Source: Massilia endophytica (GTDB lineage Bacteria > Pseudomonadota > Gammaproteobacteria > Burkholderiales > Burkholderiaceae_D). Taken from it: a DNA stretch of 64,000 nucleotides. The translations under genes were made by a program, and so were the position numbers. Numbering within the stretch: position 1 is the first letter of the stretch; each line of letters starts with the position of its first letter. Below the pieces are notes generated by a model. It worked only from the letters and a program-made list of their open reading frames with translations, was not told the origin of the DNA and searched no databases. Location of the stretch: contig NZ_CP088952.1 of assembly GCF_021165955.1 (NCBI RefSeq), forward strand, positions 2,976,001-3,040,000. The letters are read 5' to 3'. This document shows, in pieces, positions 25,589-34,851 of the stretch.

Positions 25589-26338
25589 TCAATCCACCAC
25601 GCGGAACTCGATACGCCGGTTGCGCGCCCTGCCTTCGCTGCTGGCATTGTCCGCCACGGGGCGGTCGGGGCCATGGCCCGCCACGCTGATCATGCCGGGT
25701 GCAATGCCGTGCGCGATCAGGTAGCTTCGCACGGCTTCGGCGCGTGCGAGGCTGAGCGCCAGGTTGCTTTCGCGCGCCCCGGTGTCGTCGGTGTGGCCGA
25801 TCACCTCGACGCGCTTGCCTTTCACCTTCCGCAGTGCCAGCACCATTTCGTCCAGTATCTGCTGGCCGCCGGGCCGCAGCACTGCCTGCGCCGTTTCAAA
25901 CTCGATGATGCGCTTTGCCAGCGCGGCGTCCAGGAGCTGCTGCTCCGCAGCGCCGACACGGAGGCCGTTGCGCACGGTGTAGGTGGGGTTGAGCGCAGCG
26001 GCCATTTCGCCTGCAATCTGCTGCCGCTGCGCCTCATTCGCCACTTCGCCGCGTATGCCGACGTTATTGCCTTCCACTGTCAGCTGGCCCTTGGAGACCA
26101 GCTTGAGATTGGGCTGGATGAGTTTCTGCACATTCGCGCTCCAGCTCGCAGGCAGCACCACGTTGCCTATCGTGACCTGGTCCACCACCCGTTCGGCGCC
26201 GTACAGATCGCGCAGCCGAAGAAGGAGCGCGGCCTTGGTTGCCTCGTCGGGCACCACGCCGCTGGCGATGACTTTGTCCGTTCCCTGCGCCTGGCACAAG
26301 CCGCAGGCCAGCAACAGCAGCGGAAGATAATGGCGCAT
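25589..26338 (-). CDS. OmpA family protein of the T6SS locus
   Basis: A 249-residue exported protein with a signal peptide (MRHYLPLLLLACGLCQAQG), a middle region of BON-like character (VVDQVTIGNVVLP; RGEVANEAQRQQI) and a C-terminal OmpA-like peptidoglycan-binding domain. The latter has VEVIGHTDDTGARESNLALS and NRRIEFRVV. It likely holds the T6SS membrane complex to the cell wall, standing in for the fused domain of extended TssL proteins. GAGGAG precedes the ATG. It follows tagF by nine bases and ends four bases from the convergent tssL. A cysteine at ~12 is not in a good lipobox. Confidence 0.85.
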   Translation of the reverse strand: MRHYLPLLLLACGLCQAQGTDKVIASGVVPDEATKAALLLRLRDLYGAERVVDQVTIGNVVLPASWSANVQKLIQPNLKLVSKGQLTVEGNNVGIRGEVANEAQRQQIAGEMAAALNPTYTVRNGLRVGAAEQQLLDAALAKRIIEFETAQAVLRPGGQQILDEMVLALRKVKGKRVEVIGHTDDTGARESNLALSLARAEAVRSYLIAHGIAPGMISVAGHGPDRPVADNASSEGRARNRRIEFRVVD

Positions 26339-26347
26339 CGCGTCTCC

Positions 26348-27286
26348 TCAAGCGAAGGTTTCATGGAACATGGCGCAGGCCGAACGGATGGAAAGGTCGC
26401 CCTGTTCCAGGCAGGCCGCCAGGCGCAGCACCCCGCCATCGTGCTCGATAAGGTCGTCGACCCAGCGCGTATCGTTGAAGTGAATCTGGTGTTCACCCGC
26501 GAACTGGGGGTCGATCAGCGCGCGCAGCGGCGCTGGGGAGGCTCCGGAGAAGCCCACTGCCAGCACCGGCCGGCCTTCGCTCTCCGACAGAAAGACGAGC
26601 AGCTCCAGGTCCAGATGGCTGAGGAAGGGCGCCATCAGGGAAAGCCAGAAGGCGGCCACCGGAACCTGCATGCCGCGTTCATCCGGCAGTGGCAGCACGA
26701 GGCTGCGTTCCAGCTGGCGCGCCCCGCTCCAGCGGAAGGGCTGCAACAGCAGGCCGATGCCGAGCATGGCGCCGCGCACGCTGAAGCCTCCTTTCCCGCT
26801 CAGCATCTCCTCCAGGCTGCCCAGCGTTCCATCGAGGCCGCGGCTCTCCTGCGCTTCCGGACGGCTGTTCAGCAGCCGTTCCAGCGCAGGCTCCGGGTCC
26901 CCGTCCGCCAGCGCGGCCGCCGCGCCGCTGCGCGCCTGCTGCCAGAATCCCGCGAAGGCCTGCACCGCTGCTTCCAGGCCGCTGCCATGCGGCCTCCCCT
27001 CGAGGAGGCTCATGACGACGAAGGGGAAGCGCCGCTGCGAGCGGTCGTGGCTTGCGGCCAAATGCCCGCCAATGGCATGCCTGCTGCGCGTGCCGACAAT
27101 AGCGAAATCGCAGGGCGGCAATGCGTCGTAGTGCTGCTTCCAGCGCGGGTTGGCGCTCAGGTCGGCCATCGCCGCAGCGACCCATTCGTCCAGAAGACCT
27201 GCGAGCTGGCGATGCTCGCCGGCCTTGACGAAGTCCGGCTGGGACGGCAGTTTGCCGAAATAGCTGGTGTGCATGCATGCGTTCAT
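26348..27286 (-). CDS. tagF: T6SS-associated protein TagF
   Basis: A 312-residue TagF-type protein; HTSYFGKLPSQPDFVKAGEH-like N-terminal residues and a PFVVMSLLEG segment fit the family. In Pseudomonas TagF represses T6SS activity post-translationally, independent of or upstream of the threonine phosphorylation pathway. No PpkA/PppA kinase or phosphatase genes are in this window. The ATG overlaps the tssM stop (ATGA), the usual tssM-tagF arrangement. Confidence 0.88.
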   Translation of the reverse strand: MNACMHTSYFGKLPSQPDFVKAGEHRQLAGLLDEWVAAAMADLSANPRWKQHYDALPPCDFAIVGTRSRHAIGGHLAASHDRSQRRFPFVVMSLLEGRPHGSGLEAAVQAFAGFWQQARSGAAAALADGDPEPALERLLNSRPEAQESRGLDGTLGSLEEMLSGKGGFSVRGAMLGIGLLLQPFRWSGARQLERSLVLPLPDERGMQVPVAAFWLSLMAPFLSHLDLELLVFLSESEGRPVLAVGFSGASPAPLRALIDPQFAGEHQIHFNDTRWVDDLIEHDGGVLRLAACLEQGDLSIRSACAMFHETFA

Positions 27287-30200
27287 GGCGATCCTCCTGC
27301 CGCGCTGCCGGCGGCGGCCAGTTCTGAGGGGCGTGTGCTGCCGACGATGCGGTCCGGCAAACGCATATTGCGGAAACCCTGATCCTGCGGGCCGGAGTCC
27401 GCGCTCGCGGCGGGGTTGCTGATGATACGGAGGTCGAGCGCCACGGTCATTCCGCCGCCGCTCCAGCGCAGTTCATGCACGCCGTTCGCCTTCTTCGTCT
27501 TCGCCGCCGCCTCGATCAGGCGGCCCAGGCCAGACTGGCCCGGCTCATTGAACAGTTCGACCGAACGGCCATCGAAGCCCACGGCGCTGATGCGCGCTCC
27601 AGCAACACCCTGCGGTCCCGGATGCGTCATGCTGGTCCACTGCGCGGGCGTATTCCGGTAGCGCAGCACCTGGCCGTCGATCTCCACGGTGTATTCCAGC
27701 GTGTTGGGAGCGGGGCTGGGCAGAATCTGGAACACGGTCTGTGCCGAGGCCTGGGCGTTCGCGCCCGTTGCGGATATCCAGCCCGCAAACTGCTGCACGG
27801 CCTCCGGCTGCAGCGATATCCCCATGTCGGCCCAGGTGCGCGGCGTCAATGTGTCGCCACGGCGCACAACCAGCGCGCCCATGGCGGTGTCGACGAACTT
27901 TGCCACCTGGCCGGAAGGGCCGAAGATCTGGGCGATTTCAGCGGCACTGGCTTCCATGCGCGCATTGCCGTCGAAAGGATACTTCGAGGCCAGGGTGCGC
28001 TTGAACGGCTCCACGACCTGGGCCTGCCAGGTGCGGTTCAGTTCCGCCTCCGCCGGGTTCACGATCACGGCGAACACCTGCATCAGGGGCCTCACCAGCA
28101 GTGGACGCAGCGCCTGGCGCTGGCTGTCGCTCATCCCTGTCAGCATCTGTTCGTCGACGAGCTTCAATGCATCGGCCAGTTCGGAGCCGCTGCCCTCGAG
28201 GGTCTGCTGCATGAGCTGCCGGGCTCCCGGACCGGGATCACCCTGGTTCTTCAGCAGGTTCAAGCGCGTGCGCAGCCGCGACAGCGCCTCCATATAGCTC
28301 TTCATCAGCGTCGCCTGCGAATCGCCGGTCCCCAGCAGCTTGCCCAATCCGGCGAACTCCCGTCCGATGGGCCCCACCGGCCTTTCCAGCCTGCCGGAAT
28401 CGAGCTGGATGTTGACGTTGACGTTTCCGTTCACCGGCGAAGGCGTCATGCGCAGCACATTGGCCTTGACCCAGTTGAGGAAGCCCGTCTGCGCCTGCTT
28501 CATCTGCGCGTTCAATGCTGCGGGGTTGTCCCATGAAGTCTGCAGATGGACGGCCTCCAGCACTTTGGCTATGGGCGAGAACTGCGGGTCTCCAAGCCGG
28601 TTCATCGCGGCCACCGCTCCCGGAAAACCGTCCATGCCGGCGATACTCACGCCCTGCACGAACTTCCGCCATTCCCGCGTATAGTCGTTCTTGTACATCT
28701 CCACCAGACCCTTCTGGATCTGCTCGGGGCTGCCTTCCAGCGTCAGGTCCTCCTTGCTGGCGGCATTCAGCACCCAGTCGGCGCTTTGCAGCTCCTTGTT
28801 CGCCGCATCGCGAATGGCCCCCTCCACATAGCCCTGCCAGGCTTCGCGGGTGAAAGCCCCCGGCACCGCGTGGCTGCCCAGCACCAGCGCCTTATCCTGT
28901 TCGCCGACCATGCGCGCCACCGTCATCGCCGGATACCGTGTGCTCGCGCGGGCCCGGATCTCGGCATAGACCCGCTCACGCGCAGGCATGCCGCGCACCA
29001 CCTGCCGCAGCCTCTCGCGCGCCGCGTCCACCAGCGCGAGCTTGTTCTCGATCACCGGCCAGCCAGGTTCCCCGACGTGCGCCAGGTAGAAAGCCATGAG
29101 CCGCTCAGCGCTGCGTATCATCTGCTCGCGCGGCATGGCGCCGCGATTGGCCTCCAGCCAGGTGCGCCAGTAGCGCGCCAGCTGGTCGTTCAAGTGACCG
29201 GGCTCCGCATGTCCCGTGTCCGCAAGCATCAGATAGGCTTTGAGAGCGTTGTAGGTTTCCTCGGCGCGGCCTGGCGTCAGCGGCTCGCTGCCGTCACCGG
29301 CGGCTTCGTGAAGTTTCGCCTCCAGCGCCGCCGCCACAGGTTTGAGCATGACTTCGCGCATGCCTGCGAAATACTCCCTGTCCAGCATTCGTTCCAATGC
29401 AGCGCCCTGATAGAGCCCGAACCCCAGCTGCCACGGTTTTCCATCACGATAGCCGTGCAGCTGCTCCGCCCTGTCCTGCAGAAGAACGAGAGCCTCCAGG
29501 CGGGACTGAAGGTCGATGCGGCCCTTCTGAAGGCGCACGGCCTTGTCCAGGTCTGCCTGGACGTTCGACAGGAGCTGGCGATTGCCCAGATAGGACCAGG
29601 TCCACCCCGCAAGCGCGCTCCCGAGCAGCAGCACCCCGCAGAACAGCGCCGCATACTGGAGGCGGATGCGGTATGGGCTGGCATACTGCCTCACGAGGTC
29701 GCGGTCGGCGAAGATCACCTTGCGGAAGAGGGACAACAGGAAATAGCCCGTTTCTCCGGGAGCCTTGTCCTGGGCTTCCTGCATGCGGAGCTGGAAGCGG
29801 TCCGCTACGCGGCGCGACTGCACGCATTCCGCATGTCCTTCCTGCAGTGCGCTGGTAAAGTAGAAGCCACGGAACACCGGCTTGAACTGGAAGGGGTTGT
29901 CCTCGAACAGCGTGGCGAGGAAGGCGCGCAGCGGAACCTTCAGCGCAGCGAACTCCATCGGGAAGGTGAACACGCCCGCTGGCATCCGTTCCCTCCCCTG
30001 CTGCGTCATGTTGGCGATTGATGTCTCCTTCAGGCCTTCGTGCAGTTCGTCGAAAGCCTGGTCGAAGAAGGCCAGCACTTCCTTGCTGCCCGCCTTGCGC
30101 TGGTAAGGCATGGTTGCGCCCCATACCCTTTCACGCTCGCTGCGCTCCGACTGCGCGAAGAAATCGCCGAACCCCGCCACCAGGTCCACCTTCGTAAACA

Positions 30201-30957
30201 TGACATACACGGGCGCGAACACCTCGAGATGCTCGATCAGGTCCTGCACGCGCTTGCGCAGGCTGCGGGCGAGGCGAATCGCGCCATCCGGGTCGCCGCT
30301 TCTCAGCTCCGCGATGCTGACGGCGATGATGAGCCCATTGACGGGCGCACGCGAACGGTGCTTCTTCAGCAGGTCGAGGAAACCATGCCATTCAGCCCGG
30401 TGCTCGTCCTGCACGGCGTAGCGCCCTGCTGTGTCGAGGAGAATGCCTTCTGACGTGAAGAACCAGTCGCAGTTGCGCGTGCCGCCAATGCCCTGCACCA
30501 CTTTGCTGTCGGCGAATGGGAACTGCAGACCGGAGTGCGTGATGGCGCTGCTCTTTCCGGCGGACGGATTGCCGATGACCATATACCAGGGCAGCTCATA
30601 CAACGCCCTGCGTCCCGACACCACACCAAGTCGCGAGCCCTTGATGGTGGCAATCGCCTTGAGCACCCCGTCCCGGACGATCTCGACATCCTTGCGGCTG
30701 TTGGCCTCGGCCAGCTGCGCCGGATCGGGTTCCACAATTGCCTTCTCGAGCGCCGCGGCGCTGGCCTGGGCCGAGCGGCGCCGCAGCCACCACACAAGGA
30801 GCCAGCCGAGCAGCAGGACAGCGCTCAGCGCAGCGGCCCAGATCAGTGCGATATCGAGAATTTCGGCGCCCAGATAGAAGGCGGCAACCATGAGGAACAG
30901 GCCAGCGATCGTCAGCCTGCGGGTGTCGGTAGCAAAAAGCCAGATTCGTCGGAACAT
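27283..30957 (-). CDS. tssM: Type VI secretion inner-membrane protein TssM (IcmF)
   Basis: A 1224-residue IcmF-family protein. Two N-terminal membrane helices (~15-31 and ~34-57) precede a GTPase-like domain with Walker A GNPSAGKSS at 129-137. A third helix follows near residue 440 (ALFCGVLLLGSALAG), then the long periplasmic part that reaches TssJ. The C-terminal beta domain includes LRWSGGGMTVALDLRI. It forms the channel scaffold with TssL and TssJ. The Walker motif is intact, so nucleotide binding is possible. It is followed by tagF (overlap) and preceded by the M15 peptidase gene, all on the minus strand. Confidence 0.95.
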   Translation of the reverse strand: MFRRIWLFATDTRRLTIAGLFLMVAAFYLGAEILDIALIWAAALSAVLLLGWLLVWWLRRRSAQASAAALEKAIVEPDPAQLAEANSRKDVEIVRDGVLKAIATIKGSRLGVVSGRRALYELPWYMVIGNPSAGKSSAITHSGLQFPFADSKVVQGIGGTRNCDWFFTSEGILLDTAGRYAVQDEHRAEWHGFLDLLKKHRSRAPVNGLIIAVSIAELRSGDPDGAIRLARSLRKRVQDLIEHLEVFAPVYVMFTKVDLVAGFGDFFAQSERSERERVWGATMPYQRKAGSKEVLAFFDQAFDELHEGLKETSIANMTQQGRERMPAGVFTFPMEFAALKVPLRAFLATLFEDNPFQFKPVFRGFYFTSALQEGHAECVQSRRVADRFQLRMQEAQDKAPGETGYFLLSLFRKVIFADRDLVRQYASPYRIRLQYAALFCGVLLLGSALAGWTWSYLGNRQLLSNVQADLDKAVRLQKGRIDLQSRLEALVLLQDRAEQLHGYRDGKPWQLGFGLYQGAALERMLDREYFAGMREVMLKPVAAALEAKLHEAAGDGSEPLTPGRAEETYNALKAYLMLADTGHAEPGHLNDQLARYWRTWLEANRGAMPREQMIRSAERLMAFYLAHVGEPGWPVIENKLALVDAARERLRQVVRGMPARERVYAEIRARASTRYPAMTVARMVGEQDKALVLGSHAVPGAFTREAWQGYVEGAIRDAANKELQSADWVLNAASKEDLTLEGSPEQIQKGLVEMYKNDYTREWRKFVQGVSIAGMDGFPGAVAAMNRLGDPQFSPIAKVLEAVHLQTSWDNPAALNAQMKQAQTGFLNWVKANVLRMTPSPVNGNVNVNIQLDSGRLERPVGPIGREFAGLGKLLGTGDSQATLMKSYMEALSRLRTRLNLLKNQGDPGPGARQLMQQTLEGSGSELADALKLVDEQMLTGMSDSQRQALRPLLVRPLMQVFAVIVNPAEAELNRTWQAQVVEPFKRTLASKYPFDGNARMEASAAEIAQIFGPSGQVAKFVDTAMGALVVRRGDTLTPRTWADMGISLQPEAVQQFAGWISATGANAQASAQTVFQILPSPAPNTLEYTVEIDGQVLRYRNTPAQWTSMTHPGPQGVAGARISAVGFDGRSVELFNEPGQSGLGRLIEAAAKTKKANGVHELRWSGGGMTVALDLRIISNPAASADSGPQDQGFRNMRLPDRIVGSTRPSELAAAGSAAGGSP

Positions 30958-31032
30958 GAGATTTCGTTCTCCGAAACGCTTGACGGGTCGGCTGATGGTG
31001 CCACCACGCGGCGCATCCGCCTTTGAGAGAAC

Positions 31033-31782
31033 TCAACGGCGATGCCGCAGCTCGGCATGACCGAAATCACGCATGGCCCAACGTCCGCCCCAGGTCAGGC
31101 CCGCCGCTTCCGCCAGGCGGCCATACAGTTCGTATCCCCGCATTGCCCACTCATCGCGTTCGCTGATCACGACCTGGCCTCCGCGCAGGAAGGCGCAATC
31201 GGCGGCGAGCCCGGACTGGTGATAACTCTGGAACGCCCGCGCCGCGGTCACGTGCGTGCCAGCGCCAGCCAGCCGGTTCTGGCGTTCGGGACTGCGATAC
31301 CCCTCCAGCATCACCATCTCATACCCGTGCTGCTCGCGCATTGTGCGGAATACCCAAAGAAGGCGCTGGGTGAACTCCCGGTCCAGCAATGCCCAATCCC
31401 GGTTCGCGCCGTCCAGCATGGGCCTGGCGAGCGCCACTTCCGCAGTCGTGAATACCTCAGGCGGCAATGGCGAGGGCGGCGCAAGCTGTTCTCCCCGCAG
31501 CAAATCCGCGATACGGCCATCCATGGCGCCTGAATCCTCGGCAAACCCGGGCAGGTGGATGCGCGCGCCGGACAGAAAGATGCCTGCGGCGGGAAGCGTC
31601 ACGATCAGCAGCATGACCGTGGCAAGAAGCACCTGGCGCCGGAAGCGGCGGCGTCCTTGCGACACCCTTTGCAAGAATGCGACCAACGGCGCAAGCACTG
31701 CGTCCCGGCCGCCAGGGAAGATAAGGCACCAGGCGCTCATGCAGGCCAGCAGAAAGAGCAAGGCGATAGAGAAGATCAACAT
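31033..31782 (-). CDS. Membrane-anchored M15 family peptidase of the T6SS locus
   Basis: A 249-residue protein with two N-terminal membrane helices (~1-19 and ~43-63) and a periplasmic M15-type peptidase domain. Zinc-site motifs are SYHQSGLAADCAF (His and Asp of SxHxxGxAxD) and DFGHAEL (late histidine); MLEGYRSPERQ precedes them. M15 enzymes cut peptidoglycan peptides (D-Ala-D-Ala carboxypeptidases or L-Ala-D-Glu endopeptidases). Lying directly upstream of tssM in the same direction, it probably opens the wall for assembly of the membrane complex, like TagX in Acinetobacter. The ATG at 31782 has GGAG six bases upstream; 31794 is a weaker alternative. Confidence 0.85.
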   Translation of the reverse strand: MLIFSIALLFLLACMSAWCLIFPGGRDAVLAPLVAFLQRVSQGRRRFRRQVLLATVMLLIVTLPAAGIFLSGARIHLPGFAEDSGAMDGRIADLLRGEQLAPPSPLPPEVFTTAEVALARPMLDGANRDWALLDREFTQRLLWVFRTMREQHGYEMVMLEGYRSPERQNRLAGAGTHVTAARAFQSYHQSGLAADCAFLRGGQVVISERDEWAMRGYELYGRLAEAAGLTWGGRWAMRDFGHAELRHRR

Positions 31783-31908
31783 GGTGAGCTCCATCAAAGC
31801 GCAACGCTGAAGCGCACCGCACACTGGCGGGCGACGACAACGGACGGCTGATCGTAATGCCTCTCACCCGAAGCGGCATGCGGCCAGATCAAAGCTTGGG
31901 AGAATGGA

Positions 31909-32511
31909 GTGAACCCGACAGAAGAAAAATCGCCCAGCAGGGGCATCCTTGCCAGCCTGGATGGCGCGAACCCCGCACAGGGCGCATCGCTTTCGAGGAG
32001 GCTCGCCGCACGGTGGCAACCTTATCGCGGGCGCCTTGCGCTGCGCCGCAGCCGCGTCGTGCTGCTGTTCCTGGCCGCCGCGCTCCCAGCCATTTTCTGG
32101 ATGGCGCGCGGCCCCGGCAAGCCCGTCGCGGGACACGACGCCGTCTTCGCAGCGGCCCCCGCCATGGTCCCGCTCCCGGATGGCAAAGCCGAAGAGATGG
32201 CCGCTGCCATTGTCAACGAACCGCTGGCGGTCCCTGTGCCCCGCGCAGAAGCTGCGCCACCAACGGCGCACGCTACTGCAAACCAGCGTCCGCTGGTGCG
32301 CAAGCCTGTGCCCCGTCGCACGGCCCGCGAACCGGCGCCGCCCGACAGCGATGTGGCGCTCCTTGCCGCCCTGGTCGCGCATGACAATGCTGCCGCCGCG
32401 GCCCTGAGCAAAGCCTTGCCTGCACAGGAGCCGCGCTGCGGCAATCCCCGTGGGGAACGTACACGTGCCTGCGCTTGCGCCCAGAACGATGCTTCATGCC
32501 TGCCGCAATAG
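31909..32511 (+). CDS. Hypothetical single-pass membrane protein at the edge of the T6SS locus
   Basis: A 200-residue protein starting at GTG (31909) with a GGGAG ribosome-binding site. An N-terminal ~50-residue basic cytoplasmic stretch precedes one membrane helix (~49-65, VVLLFLAAALPAIFW). Then comes a Pro/Ala-rich periplasmic linker, a short helix (VALLAALVAHDNAAAAAL) and a cysteine-rich tail with four cysteines (CGNP, CACAQ, CLPQ). No known domain recognised. It is divergent from the M15 peptidase gene and ends nine bases from the convergent hydrolase. Topology resembles adaptor or pilotin-like factors, but the T6SS association rests on position alone. Confidence 0.6.
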   Translation: MNPTEEKSPSRGILASLDGANPAQGASLSRRLAARWQPYRGRLALRRSRVVLLFLAAALPAIFWMARGPGKPVAGHDAVFAAAPAMVPLPDGKAEEMAAAIVNEPLAVPVPRAEAAPPTAHATANQRPLVRKPVPRRTAREPAPPDSDVALLAALVAHDNAAAAALSKALPAQEPRCGNPRGERTRACACAQNDASCLPQ

Positions 32512-32520
32512 GCACTGCAT

Positions 32521-33285
32521 TCAGGTGTTCCGCAGAATGAAGCCCAGCATGGCTTCCAGGGTGGCCTCCGCCGCCTCTGCGTGCGGCGAATGGCCGCAGT
32601 CCGGCAGCACGGCCTGGCGGGCATTGGCCGCCTGCCCGGCGATGGCGTCGAGCTGCGCCGCGGATCCGTACTGGTCGCGCGCCCCCTGCAGCGCCAGCAC
32701 GGGACAGTCCATTGCGGGCAGCAGGTATTCGATATTCCAGTGCGCGAACGCGGGATCGAGCCAGGTGTCGGCCCAGGCCGCGAAAACGGCATCCGTCTTG
32801 TCGCCGTGATAGCGCTGAAGGCCGCGCAGCTTTCCCTCCGCATACGCCGCCTTCGCGGCGCGGATACCTTGCAGCGTAATGTCTTCGACGAAGACATGAG
32901 CCGCCCCGGTGACGACCGCGCGCAGCCCTTGCGGCCGCGCCGCCGCGTGAATCAGCGCGATGCTGCCGCCATCGGAATGGCCCACCAGCAGATACTCGCG
33001 TCCAGACAGCAGCGCCTCAAGCACGGCCGGGAGCTCCGTCAACGCAAATTCGTGCAGGTAGTGGATGCTGCGCCGGCGCCGCAGCGGCGACGAGAGCCCA
33101 TATCCAAGCCGGTCGTACACGAGGCCCTCGCAGCCGGTAGCGGCGCACAGCCTCGCGGGAAAGTCTTTCCACATGGCCGTGCAGCCCAGGCCCTCATGCA
33201 GGAACACCAGCACCGGCCGGGAGTCCGCCCCTTCGATCCTGTCGAAGTAAAGCTCAGTATCGGGGCCAAGGCTCAGCAGAGGCAT
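32521..33285 (-). CDS. Alpha/beta hydrolase
   Basis: A 254-residue alpha/beta-hydrolase-fold enzyme. The oxyanion region is LHEGLGCTAMW, the nucleophile elbow is LVGHSDGGS (Ser ~102), the acid is in LQGARDQYG and the catalytic histidine in LPDCGHSPHAE. No signal peptide, so it is cytoplasmic. The closest general type is the proline iminopeptidase/haloalkane-dehalogenase-like branch; the substrate is unknown. Divergent from the DJ-1/PfpI gene. Confidence 0.88.
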   Translation of the reverse strand: MPLLSLGPDTELYFDRIEGADSRPVLVFLHEGLGCTAMWKDFPARLCAATGCEGLVYDRLGYGLSSPLRRRRSIHYLHEFALTELPAVLEALLSGREYLLVGHSDGGSIALIHAAARPQGLRAVVTGAAHVFVEDITLQGIRAAKAAYAEGKLRGLQRYHGDKTDAVFAAWADTWLDPAFAHWNIEYLLPAMDCPVLALQGARDQYGSAAQLDAIAGQAANARQAVLPDCGHSPHAEAAEATLEAMLGFILRNT

Positions 33286-33372
33286 TCAGGTTCTCCAATG
33301 TTCGCGGGCGCACAGCGCGGCCCCTGCCATTGTGGCACGCTTTCACCATGCACTTTCAACAGGAGAAACAAC

Positions 33373-33939
33373 ATGGCACAAGAACTGAAAGGTAAGCGCG
33401 TCGCCGTGCTGATGACCGACGGCGTGGAACAGGTAGAGTACACGGAACCGCGCAGCTTCCTGGAGCAGCACGGCGCCAAGGTCACGCTCGTATCGCCCAA
33501 AGGCCAGGGTGAGCAGATCCAGGGATTCAATCACCTTGAACCGGCGCAGAAGTTCGAGGTGGAGATGGACGTGCGCGACGCCCGCCCTATGGAATTCGAT
33601 GCACTGGTGCTGCCGGGTGGCGTGGCCAATCCCGACCAGCTTCGGCTGAGCACCGAGTCCATCACCTTCATCAAGGAATTCGCCCGCGAGAACAAGCCGA
33701 TCGCCGCCATCTGCCACGGTCCGTGGACGCTCATCGATGCGGACCTTGCCAAGGGCAAGCGCCTGACCAGCTGGCCGACGCTGGAGCTGGACCTGCGCAA
33801 TGCCGGCGCCGAATGGACCGACGAGCAGGTAGTAGTGGACGGAAAGCTCGTCACCAGCAGAAAGCCCGACGATATCCCCGCCTTCAATCAGGCCTTGTTG
33901 CGTGAACTGAGTGGGGGTAGCGCTGGCACCCGTGCCTGA
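33373..33939 (+). CDS. DJ-1/PfpI family type 1 glutamine amidotransferase-like protein
   Basis: A 188-residue DJ-1/PfpI protein. The nucleophile cysteine is in AAICHGPWTL, preceded by LVLPGGVANPDQL and with an acidic partner near VEQVEYTEPR. The family includes YhbO/YajL-type proteins implicated in repairing glyoxal-damaged proteins and nucleic acids, and PfpI proteases. The ATG at 33373 has AGGAGA six bases upstream; the frame is open far upstream but lies antisense to the hydrolase gene. It stands alone. Confidence 0.92.
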   Translation: MAQELKGKRVAVLMTDGVEQVEYTEPRSFLEQHGAKVTLVSPKGQGEQIQGFNHLEPAQKFEVEMDVRDARPMEFDALVLPGGVANPDQLRLSTESITFIKEFARENKPIAAICHGPWTLIDADLAKGKRLTSWPTLELDLRNAGAEWTDEQVVVDGKLVTSRKPDDIPAFNQALLRELSGGSAGTRA

Positions 33940-34010
33940 GCAGGCTGCCCGGCTGGGCCGACACCAATCTGGTCTATCATAGGAACCAGATTCCGCCTGA
34001 ATGCCCAGCC

Positions 34011-34757
34011 ATGCCAGTCCAGTATCTACGCACCTTTACCGCCGCCCAGCGCACCGAGGCCTCCAATATCCGGCTTGGCCGCGTGCTGGCCTTCGTGGCC
34101 GGCGCCGTGAACGCGGGCGGCTTCCTTGCGGTTGGCCAGTACACCTCGCACATGACGGGGATCCTGTCTTCGGTGCCGGACCAGCTCCTCCTGGGCAATC
34201 CCGGCCTGGCGGCGACGGCTGCGGGATCCGTGCTGCTCTTCCTGTTCGGGGCTGCCACCTCGGCCATCCTGATCAACTGGGGCCGCCGGCGCCAGGCGCA
34301 CAGCGAGTATGCGACGCCGCTGGTCCTGGAGGCGGCGCTGCTCCTGGCTTTCGGCCTGGTGGGCGCACGGCTCGGGCAGGAGCGGCTCTTTCTCCTTCCC
34401 GCCACCGTGGGCCTGCTGTGCTATGTCATGGGCCTGCAGAACGCCATGATCACCAAGGTCTCCCGCGCCGAGATCCGCACCACACACATCACCGGTATCG
34501 TGACGGACATCGGCATTGAGTTGGGCAAGCTCGCCTACTGGAACGGAGCCCTGTCCCGCCAGTCCCCCGTGCGCGCGGACCACGCACGCCTGCGTGTGCT
34601 CGCATCGCTGCTCGGGATGTTCCTGCTGGGCGGCGCTGCGGGCGCCGCCGGTTTCGCCTACCTCGGCTTTCTTGCCACGGTGCCGCTGGCCGCGCTGCTC
34701 CTGCTTCTGGCTGGCGTTCCCGTTCTGGACGATCTACGCCAGAGGCAAAGCTCATGA
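34011..34757 (+). CDS. YoaK family (DUF1275) membrane protein
   Basis: A 248-residue inner-membrane protein with about six helices. The conserved start FVAGAVNAGGFLAVGQYTSHMTG and central LLCYVMGLQNAMITKVSRAEIRTTHITG identify DUF1275/YoaK. Its function is unknown; it may be a small-molecule transporter. A 22-codon ATG frame overlaps its stop (34754-34822) but has no recognisable content. It is transcribed alone, 71 bases after the DJ-1 gene. Confidence 0.9.
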   Translation: MPVQYLRTFTAAQRTEASNIRLGRVLAFVAGAVNAGGFLAVGQYTSHMTGILSSVPDQLLLGNPGLAATAAGSVLLFLFGAATSAILINWGRRRQAHSEYATPLVLEAALLLAFGLVGARLGQERLFLLPATVGLLCYVMGLQNAMITKVSRAEIRTTHITGIVTDIGIELGKLAYWNGALSRQSPVRADHARLRVLASLLGMFLLGGAAGAAGFAYLGFLATVPLAALLLLLAGVPVLDDLRQRQSS

Positions 34758-34851
34758 AACTCCTTCTCGCGCCGGCCGGCATGGGCAAACCGGCCGCCGA
34801 GGCCAAGTGCGGCAGGGGCTAAGCCTGCAGCGTCACCGGGACGCAATTTAG

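Noticed and set aside
32581..33372. N-terminal extension of the DJ-1/PfpI gene
   Set aside because: The stretch is antisense to the alpha/beta hydrolase; a clear AGGAGA ribosome-binding site precedes the ATG at 33373.
34754..34822. 22-codon frame overlapping the YoaK stop (MKLLLAPAGMGK...)
   Set aside because: Possible coupled small protein, but no ribosome-binding site of its own, no hydrophobic pattern and no recognisable family.
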